From an uncultured Oscillospiraceae bacterium (GTDB taxonomy: Bacteria > Bacillota > Clostridia > Oscillospirales > Oscillospiraceae): a DNA stretch of 57,673 nt. Each line of letters opens with the position of its first letter. The stretch's first letter is position 1. The stretch covers positions 1 through 57,673 of the forward strand of contig CANQXK010000014.1 in NCBI GenBank assembly GCA_947627715.1, given 5' to 3'. The notes under the pieces are model-generated. The model saw nothing but the letters and a program-made list of their open reading frames with translations. It made no database searches and was not told where the DNA came from. The translations under genes were made by a program, and so were the position numbers. Shown in pieces: positions 8,119 to 16,272 of this stretch.

Positions 8119-10058
8119 TATTTCTCCACCTCCGATTTCGGGTCAAGAACGTCTCTCAGCGTATCGCCGATAACGTTGATGCAGATGACGACGATGGAAA
8201 GGAACAGTGCCGGGAAAGCCCATCTCCACCAGTAGGACTGGATGACGAGGGCGTTGCGGGCGCCGTTGAGCATATTGCCCCATGTGGGGCGGGGGAGCTG
8301 GACGCCGAAGCCCAGATACGAAAGGCTCGACTCGGTGAGCATACAACCGGCGAAGTCCAGGGTCAGCGTCACCAGTATGACGGAGATGATGTTGGGCAGG
8401 ATGTGCCGGAACGCGATCCTCTTCTCCTTCACGCCCATAGCGCGGGCGGCGGTGACGAACTCCTTCTCGCGTTCCGCCAGGATCTGGCCGCGGACCATGT
8501 GAGCAAGGCCCGTCCAGCTCAGAAGTCCCAGGATCACCATGATAATAAAGATCCTTGTATCCTCCTGAAGGTTCGACGCCTGCAAAATGACCGAGAGCAC
8601 CAGCGCGAAGGGCAGGAACGGGATGGAGCCGCAGATTTCGGTAAAGCGCATCAGCAGCATATCCGCAAGCCCTCCGAAGTAGCCGGAGATGCACCCGATG
8701 ATGATGCCGATGATGGTGGAGATAATGACGGCCACAGCGCCGACGGTCATGGTCATTTTACCGCCGTTCATAAGGCGGATGAACACGTCGCGGCCCATTT
8801 CGTCCGTCCCCATAAGGTAGCCCTTCAGGCCCCACGCATCCACCAGCTTGCCGTCCTTATAGGCGTAGTTCTGGAAGCCGCTGGCAAACACCTGGTCGAT
8901 AGCGCCGGACTTGGTGAGCGCCGAGGGCACCTCGCACTGGTTGCGGTAGTTCTGTCCGAAGGCGTACACGCGGCCCTGCTTTGTGAGGATGGTGTAGTGC
9001 CGCGTCCCGCCGGAGATCTTCTCGATCTCATCCCCTTCGGGGATCTCAGGGATCGGGTCCCTCATGCCGGAGACGATCACGTCGCCGTCCTCTGTGACCA
9101 GGGCGATGGAGCTGCCGGTGGCGGCGATGTCCACAAGCTTCCGCCCGGCGATGATCTCGTTGATGTCCTTGGTGGTGGAGGCCCCGGTGACGGGATCGGT
9201 GGTCATGATGGAATTGAATTTCGTGGATTTTCCGGGCACGAATACGCCGTTCTCGTCAATGCCGTAGATGCCATCGTTGGTGAAGACCACCTTCATCAGG
9301 GGGGATTCGTTGTTGTTGTGCTTGATGACGGAGGACAGGTTGGTGGCGCAGAGGCTGGCGTTGCCCCAGGCGTACATGGTCCCGTCATTCATAAGGATGG
9401 CGGAGATTTGGTTGCCGCAGATAAGCTGCTTCACCTGAGAGGCGTCGATGGTGCCGTTGAGAAGCTCGTCCGGCTCCTTCCGGGCGGCGGCGATCATGGT
9501 GCCGTCCAGACCGTACTGGCCCACGTCGTAAGCACCCCAGCAGTAGACGTGTCCGTCCTCGCTGATGGCGACGCAGTGGTCAGAACCGGCGGCCACATGG
9601 ACGATCTTGCTGTTTTTGACCTCATCCGGGATATTGAGAACGTTGATCTTCTCGTTTCCGGCGGTGTTGGGGTTGAAGCCCCACATATAGACGTTGCCGT
9701 CAGTGGACAGGCCAATGGTGAAGGTCCCGCGGGAGGAGATGTCCACCGCGCCGTCCTTCATGTCGGAGGGGACCTTCAAAAAGCTCATGGTGGGAGCCAC
9801 GTTGGGGTGGAGCATTTCCGCGCCGGCCTCGGTCAGGTCCACAGGTTCGATGGCCGAGCCGATGAACACAAAGGCGAACATACACACCAGCACCACCACG
9901 GCCACAACCGCCACGGGGGTATGGAAGAACCGCTTAAATGCCAGCTTACCGGGGCTGTCGTACCGCTCGTCCTTCACGGACTTGCTGGCGCCCATAAACA
10001 TACGGGAGAGCCACCCGCCCTTTTTTGCGGCGGGGGCGGGTTTTGTAGATGTACTCAT
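8118..10058 (-). CDS. OppC-type permease with inserted RCC1-like propeller
   Basis: A membrane permease of the peptide importer, 646 residues against about 300 for the family. An N-terminal cytoplasmic segment and first helix (about 48-70) are followed by a large soluble region (about 92-412), then the normal OppC core starting at GTDEMGRDVF (417-426) with five further helices and the EAA-type coupling loop. The soluble region reads as RCC1/BNR-like propeller blades, with repeated units ending in VYMWG (123-127), VYCWG (171-175), MYAWG (228-232), VYAFG (364-368) and a last AWG (408-410). It sits where the family has only a short loop, so topology places it outside the cell. Start ATG 10058 follows GGAGGAAACT. 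Confidence 0.93.
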   Translation of the reverse strand: MSTSTKPAPAAKKGGWLSRMFMGASKSVKDERYDSPGKLAFKRFFHTPVAVVAVVVLVCMFAFVFIGSAIEPVDLTEAGAEMLHPNVAPTMSFLKVPSDMKDGAVDISSRGTFTIGLSTDGNVYMWGFNPNTAGNEKINVLNIPDEVKNSKIVHVAAGSDHCVAISEDGHVYCWGAYDVGQYGLDGTMIAAARKEPDELLNGTIDASQVKQLICGNQISAILMNDGTMYAWGNASLCATNLSSVIKHNNNESPLMKVVFTNDGIYGIDENGVFVPGKSTKFNSIMTTDPVTGASTTKDINEIIAGRKLVDIAATGSSIALVTEDGDVIVSGMRDPIPEIPEGDEIEKISGGTRHYTILTKQGRVYAFGQNYRNQCEVPSALTKSGAIDQVFASGFQNYAYKDGKLVDAWGLKGYLMGTDEMGRDVFIRLMNGGKMTMTVGAVAVIISTIIGIIIGCISGYFGGLADMLLMRFTEICGSIPFLPFALVLSVILQASNLQEDTRIFIIMVILGLLSWTGLAHMVRGQILAEREKEFVTAARAMGVKEKRIAFRHILPNIISVILVTLTLDFAGCMLTESSLSYLGFGVQLPRPTWGNMLNGARNALVIQSYWWRWAFPALFLSIVVICINVIGDTLRDVLDPKSEVEK

Positions 10059-10073
10059 AGTTTCCTCCTCCCG

Positions 10074-11102
10074 TCACTTATTGACGCGCACACGCGGATC
10101 GGCAAGGCCGTAGGCGATGTCGATGATCAGGTTGCCGATGAGGCCCATTGCCACATAGAACATCTGGAGCAGCAGGACCACTTCAAAGTCCTTGGCGTTC
10201 AGCGACTCGATGTAGACGCGCCCGACGCCGTTGATACCGAAGATGTTTTCAATGACCACGGAGCCGCCGAAGATGCCCATGAACCAGCCCACCACCAGGG
10301 TGATGATGGGGATGAGGGCGTTGCGGAAGGCGTGGGAGTAAATGACCACCTTTTCCCGCAGGCCCTTGGCCCGCGCTGTCCTGATGCAGTCAAGGCTCAG
10401 CGCCTCGGTCATGGAGGCGCGCACATACCTTGTCATGCCGCCCAGGGAGGAGAAGGTCATGACGATCAGCGGCAGGGCCATATAGTACATTCTGTCTTTA
10501 AATTCCGCCCAGCCCGTGTAGTTTGAACCCGGCGTCTTCATGCCGGAGACCGGGAACCACTTGAGCAGGATGGCAAAAAGCCAAATGAATATGATGGCCG
10601 TGATAAAGGACGGTATACTGTACCCCACGATCGTGCCGATCTGGATGGCCGTATCCCTCTTGCTCCCGCGCTTTACGGCGCAGAAGATGCCAAGCGGGAT
10701 AGTGATGCCAAGTCCCAGAATGGTCGCGAAGATGTTGATGAATACCGTATTCACCATCGGCGTCTTTAAAACGTCGATGACCGGCCTGTCATATGTATAG
10801 CTGTAGCCAAAGTTCCCCTGGAAGATTCCGTTGTATTTCCCGTCGATGGGACCGATCCCTATCCAGCCCATATAGCGGACAAGCATGTTCTGGTCGGTGC
10901 CAAGCTGCCGCCTCAGCTCCGCCAGCTTCTGTTCGTAGAGCTGTTGAGCGTTGGGGTTCCCCTTGTACGCGGTCTTAAACGGTTCCGCCTCGGTCACCGC
11001 CCGGTCGTAGGGGATCATGGTATATACAAGGAACATCAGAAGGGAGAGTATGATCATGACCAGCAGCATATAGCCAAAACGCTTAAGTACATATCTGCCC
11101 AT
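10074..11102 (-). CDS. oligopeptide ABC importer permease OppB-type
   Basis: The second permease of the importer has 342 residues from the chosen start. It opens with MGRYVLKRFGYMLL, the usual OppB N-terminus and first helix. An extracellular segment follows, then five helices with the cytoplasmic coupling loop around ARAKGLREKVV, and the ending ADPRVRVNK common to the family. I chose ATG 11102, six bases after GAGGGAG, rather than the in-frame ATG at 11123, which has no ribosome site. It lies 15 bases upstream of oppC. Confidence 0.93.
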   Translation of the reverse strand: MGRYVLKRFGYMLLVMIILSLLMFLVYTMIPYDRAVTEAEPFKTAYKGNPNAQQLYEQKLAELRRQLGTDQNMLVRYMGWIGIGPIDGKYNGIFQGNFGYSYTYDRPVIDVLKTPMVNTVFINIFATILGLGITIPLGIFCAVKRGSKRDTAIQIGTIVGYSIPSFITAIIFIWLFAILLKWFPVSGMKTPGSNYTGWAEFKDRMYYMALPLIVMTFSSLGGMTRYVRASMTEALSLDCIRTARAKGLREKVVIYSHAFRNALIPIITLVVGWFMGIFGGSVVIENIFGINGVGRVYIESLNAKDFEVVLLLQMFYVAMGLIGNLIIDIAYGLADPRVRVNK

Positions 11103-11158
11103 AGCCTGCTCCCTCGCTTTCAATGAATTTAACGATTTGAAGTTTTTTTAATTCCAAA

Positions 11159-11186
11159 ATGGGGCAGCCGTATTTGGCTGCCCCAT
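11159..11186 (-). terminator. attenuator-like hairpin between oppA and oppB
   Basis: A perfect 11-bp stem (11159-11169 with 11176-11186) lies in the 127-base gap between the binding-protein gene and the first permease gene, followed on the minus strand by a weak T-run. Such hairpins commonly let binding-protein mRNA exceed permease mRNA by partial termination or 3'-end protection. Confidence 0.7.
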
Positions 11187-11229
11187 CCTCAGGTTTTTAG
11201 CCTTCTATATGGATCCTTTGCGTCCCAGC

Positions 11230-13407
11230 TCAATAACCCTTGACGTTGGCGTACAGGATCGCGCTCGCGGGGCCAAAGAACGGGCTGGTCTCGAAGTTTT
11301 CAATGTTGGCGTTGTACACGTCATAGTAGTAGTTGGAGTACAGGGGAACCTCAGGCATGAGCTCGTTCCAGCGCTCGATAAAGGCCATCCACCACTGGTT
11401 GTACTCGTCCTCGGTCTGGGCGTTGTACACCATGCCGAAGGACAGGTAGTCCATGCCCAGCTTGTCGCCGGAGGCGGCAACCGCGTCCTCATAGCTCAGC
11501 TTCTCGGCGGTCTCGTCATAGGGGAAGGCCAGATCGTAGGGATCGATGACCTTGTCGCTGGAGTAGTCGGCCCAGTCGGGGGTGGTCCTCCACCAGTAGG
11601 ACTGGTCATACACAGCGCTGTTAAAGCCGGTAGCAAGGTTGTACATACCGTAAACGGGGCTGCCCAGATAGCCCATGGAGGGGTCACGGTAGATGTTGCC
11701 CTGGAGGGTGGTGAAGTCGCCGGTGGTGGCGCGGATCACCATGCCCGCAGCGGCCAGATCAGAGCTGTTGGCAAGAGCGGTGCTCAGCATGTCGGTGACG
11801 GTGTTGGGCTGAGAGCCGAACCAGTTAATGGCCAGAGGCATATAATACTCGCCGTTGATCTCCACGGTCTTGTACTCCACGCCGTCGGTGTTGGCCACGG
11901 AAGCGTAAGTCTTGTTGCCGGCGTCGTTGCCGAAGATGTCGAGGGCGTTGGCTTCCTCGTCGGTCAGCTTCTTATAGCGGACAGCGTCCACGCCGGAAGC
12001 GCCGGCCACATAGGGCTCGCCCTTGGAGTTGTAGATCCAGCCGCCGTCCTCAAGAACCTTGACGGCATTGTCGGGGGAGAAGGAGTAATCGATCAACTCG
12101 ATGTCGTCCTTCACGGCCTGCCACATGTCAAAGTCGGGGCTGTAGGGGCCGTCCACGACCACGCCGTAGCCGCCGGTGAAGGCCTGGCAGAAGGCGGCGC
12201 GGTCAAGCAGATAGGCGACGGCCTGACGGACTTCCTGGAACATGGTGGGGCCGAAGTCGCACTCAAACTGGATCTTGCCGTAGCCGGCCCGCTGATAGTG
12301 GGTCTCGGCGAAGTTGACGCCGTCCACGACCTCCAGGGCGGCCTTGGTCAGCTCGCCGCCGGTGATAGCGCTCAGCACGTCAACGCCGCCGCTCTTGAGC
12401 TGGTCAAGCTGGGTCTCCTCGACGATCTTCACGTAGACGATGGTCTCGATGGAGGGCTTCTGTCCCTCGAAGTTGCCCTGATACTCAGGGTTGAGGGTCA
12501 GGGTCGCGGTCTTGGTGCCCTCGTCCCACTCGGAGACCACATAAGCGCCGGAGAAGGGGTACTTGGTCAGGTCGTAGCGGTTTTCCGCGATCTCAGCGGC
12601 CTTCACATAGTCCTCGCCGTTCTTCTCATAGAAGTTGTCGGACAGGTAGCAGCCGTTGCCGTCATCCTGAATGGTGACACCCTCGCCGGTGAACAGGCCC
12701 ATGGGATAGGGGGAGACGCCGCCGTAGGTGAAGGCGTAATAGTAGGGATAGTAGTCGGAGCTGACGGTCAGCTCAAAGGTGTAGTCATCCAGCATACGGA
12801 TGCCGGAGAACTCCTTGGTGCCGGTCTCAGAGCCGGGGCCGGTATAGGCGTTGAAGTCCGCGTAGCCCACCAGAGACTGGCCGCCAGTGCCGGACAGGCC
12901 GGCGCCCACTGCCACGGGGCTGCCGAAAGCCAGGGTGGTGGCCAGGTAGTTCTGGGCGGTGATGGGGCTGCCGTCGGAGAACTTCAGGCCCTCGTTGATC
13001 TTGATGTGGATGGTGTAGGTGCCGTCCTCATTCTCGGTCTCGGTGTGCTCGGCAACAGCCGTCTCGTTCCAGACATACGCGCCGCCCTGGTTGGTCTCCT
13101 GAGTGGAGTAGCCCATGGTCAGGTTGTTGATGTCGATGTCGGACGAGCCGGCGGAGCTGCCGCCCCAACCGGGATAGCGGAAGTCGCCGGACAGGTCGGT
13201 GGTGCTGCCCAGGATCACACGGTTGGGAAGGGTGGGAGCAACGACTTCGCCGCCGCTGGTCTGGGTGCCCTGTGTCTCGTTGTTGGTCTGGGTGCCCTGG
13301 GTCTGATCGCCCTGGGTCTGGTTGCCGCTGGTCTTATCACCGCAGGCCACAAGGCTCAGGCACATGACCAGCGCCAGCACGAGGCAAAGAAGCTTGGTCT
13401 TTTTCAT
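11230..13407 (-). CDS. peptide-binding lipoprotein (OppA-type)
   Basis: This is the extracellular substrate-binding lipoprotein of the peptide importer, family 5. A lipoprotein signal peptide ends in LSLVAC with Cys22 as the lipidated residue. A Gln/Thr/Gly-rich linker follows (about 27-50, with repeated TQG units). The rest is a binding-protein fold, with LKFSDGSPITAQ as the family motif near residues 135-146. At 725 residues it is longer than the usual 530-600, with extra sequence spread over the C-terminal half. It is first in the operon after the promoter at 13563-13591 and is separated from the permeases by a hairpin. The substrate cannot be predicted. Confidence 0.93.
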   Translation of the reverse strand: MKKTKLLCLVLALVMCLSLVACGDKTSGNQTQGDQTQGTQTNNETQGTQTSGGEVVAPTLPNRVILGSTTDLSGDFRYPGWGGSSAGSSDIDINNLTMGYSTQETNQGGAYVWNETAVAEHTETENEDGTYTIHIKINEGLKFSDGSPITAQNYLATTLAFGSPVAVGAGLSGTGGQSLVGYADFNAYTGPGSETGTKEFSGIRMLDDYTFELTVSSDYYPYYYAFTYGGVSPYPMGLFTGEGVTIQDDGNGCYLSDNFYEKNGEDYVKAAEIAENRYDLTKYPFSGAYVVSEWDEGTKTATLTLNPEYQGNFEGQKPSIETIVYVKIVEETQLDQLKSGGVDVLSAITGGELTKAALEVVDGVNFAETHYQRAGYGKIQFECDFGPTMFQEVRQAVAYLLDRAAFCQAFTGGYGVVVDGPYSPDFDMWQAVKDDIELIDYSFSPDNAVKVLEDGGWIYNSKGEPYVAGASGVDAVRYKKLTDEEANALDIFGNDAGNKTYASVANTDGVEYKTVEINGEYYMPLAINWFGSQPNTVTDMLSTALANSSDLAAAGMVIRATTGDFTTLQGNIYRDPSMGYLGSPVYGMYNLATGFNSAVYDQSYWWRTTPDWADYSSDKVIDPYDLAFPYDETAEKLSYEDAVAASGDKLGMDYLSFGMVYNAQTEDEYNQWWMAFIERWNELMPEVPLYSNYYYDVYNANIENFETSPFFGPASAILYANVKGY

Positions 13408-13562
13408 TTGGTTTTCCTCCTGTTAAAAATTTATTTTAAAATGTAGCGTCGAATTATGTACCGAATGCTGCACTTTAAAAATCTGCATTTTCAAATCCGG
13501 GAGCTTGCAAACCGCGCCGCAATAATTTCGTTGGCTAAAGTCTTCCCTTTTTGAATAAATGC

Positions 13563-13591
13563 ATTATACCAGAGTGTTTTCCAAAATACAA
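13563..13591 (-). promoter_or_regulatory. promoter of the opp operon
   Basis: On the minus strand TTGTAT (13586-13591) and a perfect TATAAT (13563-13568) are separated by 17 bases. The transcript would carry a leader of about 150 bases before oppA. Confidence 0.7.
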
Positions 13592-13745
13592 GAAAAAATT
13601 TTTCTCCATTTCCTCAAAATCTTTGCAAGATTGGGGATTTTTTCTGTCTGTTTAGCCAAAATCCCCCGTTTTGCCGTCATGTTGGCCCAATCCGGCGGGG
13701 CTGCCCGCAAAAATTTTGGTAAAAGCCACAATCCGCCCTCATGGG

Positions 13746-13774
13746 TTGACTTTTTCTGCCGGATGACGTATAAT
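13746..13774 (+). promoter_or_regulatory. promoter of the zinc-ribbon/ABC-2 operon
   Basis: TTGACT (13746-13751) and TATAAT (13769-13774) are 17 bases apart, close to the housekeeping consensus. The leader to the first gene is about 135 bases. Confidence 0.8.
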
Positions 13775-13915
13775 TTTCTATATTTTCACGGAATGTTCAC
13801 AATATGTGGCGTGGTCCCCGCGCCGGGGCGCACAAAATGTTCTGTTTTGCCCCTCCGCCGCCCCGCCGTATATTGTAAATGAATAAAAAGAGAAAAATGA
13901 TGAGGAGGAATTATC

Positions 13916-15622
13916 ATGCGCGTCTGTCCCAACTGCCAGGAGCCTGTGGGCGACGACCCCTTCTGCCCCAACTGCGGATGCAGGCTGCCTGAGACCCCGG
14001 CGTCCGAACCCGCCCCCGCTCCTGCCCCTGAACCTGCCCCGGAACCCGCCCCGGAACCCGCTCCGGCCTTCAAGGCCGCGCCCGCTCCTGAACCCGCTCC
14101 GGCCCCCGGCCCTGCCGCCAACGGCTGGCAGCCCGCTCCCGGAGCCGCTCCCGGCTTTGCCCCCGGCCCGGACCCCGTTTCGCCCCCCGCGCCCCCAAAA
14201 GCGCCCCGGCCCGCCTCCGGCGTGAAGCTCTGGATGATCCTTGCCGGCGTCGCCGCCGTGGCGGTGGTTGTCCTGCTGGCGGTCCTGCTGTGGCCCAAGT
14301 CCGCCGTGGCGAAGTTTGAGGATTACCAGCGCGAATTTCTTGACCCGGCGCTGGAGATGGCCTTCGGCTCCGTGGACAGCGCCGCCAGCGCCAAGCTCAA
14401 GACCGATCTCACCATCACCGCCGACGTGGACGACAGGACCATTTCCCGGATCCTGGACGACTCGTCCATTGTGGTGAAGCTGGACCTGAAGAAGGACAAG
14501 GCCGTGGTCAATATGCTCCTGAACTTCATGGGCAGCGAGATCCTCACCGGCAGCCTCACCTATGAGGACGGCGTTGTGGGCTTCTGCCTGCCGGAGGCGG
14601 ACGACACCTATTACACCATCGACGTGGCGGAGGCCCTCAGCCAGATGGCGGACGTGGACCTGGACTCCACGGAGCTTCCCGACGTCTCCGGCAAGGAGCT
14701 ACGGAAGCTGCTCAACAAGTACATAGACGAAGTTTTCGCCACCGTCAACAAGGATAATCTCAAGGTGGAGAAGGACGAGAGCGTGAAGTACGCCGTCCTG
14801 CGGGGCCGTTTTGAGGGCACCGTCTACACCTTCCGGCCCAGCGCCTCCGACGTGGAGGACCTGATCGAGCGCCTCGCCGCCCGGCTTGAGGACGACGATC
14901 AGCTTTGCAAGCTCATCGTGGAGGTGAGCCGCTTCAGCGGGGAGGAACTCTCCAACGAGGCCGCCCAGGGGATGCTGGAGGACGCCGCCGACGACCTCCG
15001 GGACAACGCCAGGGACTACGGCCGCATGGTGAAGGCCTCCGGCTTTGAGTGGGTCCTTGCCATGGACGGCAAGACCCTGCGCTCCCTGTCCGTGGGCACC
15101 GACTACGAGACCTACGGCATCGAGACCGACGGCACCCTCAAGGGCGGCATGGACTTCGCCGTTTACCAGGAGGACGACTGGGGCGTGGAGACCCTGGCCG
15201 AGGGCAGCGTCAAGCGCAGCGGCAAGACCATGGAGGGCGACGTGGAGGTAAACGAGGGCGAGATGAGCCTCTCCTTCGAGGCCAACCTGGGCAAGACCTC
15301 CCCCCTGGGCGTGCCCTACGGCACCTACTCCTTCTCCTATGAGGACTACTGGTACGGCGACTACACCGTGGACCTGGAGGTGGTGGCCGTCAAGGGCGGC
15401 GTGGACCACATCATTTCCCTGGGCGGCAGCGCCCTTGACAGCGACGTGAAGGGCCTGGAGATCACCGTGAACGCCTCCAACAAGGGCACCGCCCAGAAGC
15501 CCAAGGGGAAGGGCACCGACATCTCCGACTTCTCCGAAAGGGAGCTGCGGGACCTGTTCTCCGAGCTTGGCGAGGCCCTGTCGGACGAACTCATGGGCGA
15601 GTTCGGCAGCTACCTCTACTGA
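13916..15622 (+). CDS. zinc-ribbon, single-span extracellular protein
   Basis: Function unknown. The 568-residue protein begins with a zinc ribbon made of two CPNC knuckles (4-7 and 18-21). A long Pro/Ala/Glu low-complexity linker follows (about 25-98), then one transmembrane helix (about 104-124) and a large, acidic region of about 440 residues that should lie outside the cell. The fold of that region was not recognised; it is rich in beta-strand-like Asp/Gly/Ser/Val segments. The start follows TGAGGAGG. Its stop codon overlaps the start of an ABC ATPase gene, so it likely works with, or is secreted beside, the exporter encoded next. Zinc-ribbon membrane proteins with such linkers are common in clostridia and poorly understood. 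Confidence 0.85.
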   Translation: MRVCPNCQEPVGDDPFCPNCGCRLPETPASEPAPAPAPEPAPEPAPEPAPAFKAAPAPEPAPAPGPAANGWQPAPGAAPGFAPGPDPVSPPAPPKAPRPASGVKLWMILAGVAAVAVVVLLAVLLWPKSAVAKFEDYQREFLDPALEMAFGSVDSAASAKLKTDLTITADVDDRTISRILDDSSIVVKLDLKKDKAVVNMLLNFMGSEILTGSLTYEDGVVGFCLPEADDTYYTIDVAEALSQMADVDLDSTELPDVSGKELRKLLNKYIDEVFATVNKDNLKVEKDESVKYAVLRGRFEGTVYTFRPSASDVEDLIERLAARLEDDDQLCKLIVEVSRFSGEELSNEAAQGMLEDAADDLRDNARDYGRMVKASGFEWVLAMDGKTLRSLSVGTDYETYGIETDGTLKGGMDFAVYQEDDWGVETLAEGSVKRSGKTMEGDVEVNEGEMSLSFEANLGKTSPLGVPYGTYSFSYEDYWYGDYTVDLEVVAVKGGVDHIISLGGSALDSDVKGLEITVNASNKGTAQKPKGKGTDISDFSERELRDLFSELGEALSDELMGEFGSYLY

Positions 15623-16272
15623 TGGCGGAGGAGCTGCGCGCCCGGCCCGTCGCGGCGCTGTGCGACATCGAGAAGAGCTACGGCGGGCGGCGCGTCCTCG
15701 GCCCCGTGCGCCTGGAGGTCCGCTCCGGGGAGCTGCTGGTCCTGCGCGGCCCCAACGGGGCCGGCAAATCCACGCTCCTGTCCATCCTGGCGGGGGTGAC
15801 GCGCCCCGACGCCGGGGAGCGTCGGATCGACCCCTCCGTCAGGGACCGGGTGTCCCTGGTGCCCCAGGAGCTGAGCCTGTACGAGGCCCTGACGTGCGCC
15901 GAAAATCTGAAATTCTGGGGGCTGGCCTGTGGCCTGCCCCCTCGTGCCATCCGCGCCCGGACGGCGTGGCTCCTCCGGGAGCTGGGCCTTGAGGAGAAGC
16001 TCCGCGCCCCCGCCGGGTCCCTGTCCGGCGGCATGAAGCGCCGCCTCCACCTGGCTACGGCCCTGATGGACACGCCGGGGCTTCTTCTGCTGGACGAACC
16101 CACCGTGGGCGCGGACGACGGCTCCGCCGCCGCTATCGCGCATATGCTCCGGCACTTCAAGGCCCAGGGCACGGCCATCGTCATGGCTACCCATCTGCCC
16201 CGCGACCTGGAGGACGCGGACCGCGCCGTCACCTTGAAGGACGGCCTGATCGTAAAGGAGGACGCCGTATGA
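15622..16272 (+). CDS. ABC transporter ATPase (ABC-2 exporter)
   Basis: A 216-residue nucleotide-binding subunit. It has Walker A GPNGAGKST (43-51), Q-loop around VPQELSLYEALT, signature LSGGMKRR and Walker B LLLLDEPT with the following D-loop. Its ATG overlaps the stop of the zinc-ribbon gene by one base (TGATG), and its own stop overlaps the permease start, so the three genes form one tightly coupled operon. The short length and sequence fit drug- or polymer-type ABC-2 exporters, but the substrate is unknown. Confidence 0.93.
   Translation: MAEELRARPVAALCDIEKSYGGRRVLGPVRLEVRSGELLVLRGPNGAGKSTLLSILAGVTRPDAGERRIDPSVRDRVSLVPQELSLYEALTCAENLKFWGLACGLPPRAIRARTAWLLRELGLEEKLRAPAGSLSGGMKRRLHLATALMDTPGLLLLDEPTVGADDGSAAAIAHMLRHFKAQGTAIVMATHLPRDLEDADRAVTLKDGLIVKEDAV

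Larger units (their letters stand above)
13408..13915. other. 508-bp AT-rich divergent intergenic region
   Basis: No gene is visible. It holds the outward promoters of the opp operon (minus) and the zinc-ribbon operon (plus), with leaders of about 150 and 140 bases. It is clearly AT-richer than the genes on both sides. It marks the strand switch: every gene to the left in the window is on the minus strand, almost every gene to the right on the plus strand. No T-box, riboswitch or good DnaA-box cluster was recognised in it. Confidence 0.6.

Noticed and set aside
13408-13915. DnaA boxes or T-box leader in the divergent region
   Set aside because: The closest sequences (near 13795) match only 7 of 9 bases and do not cluster. 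No T-box core or riboswitch was recognised.
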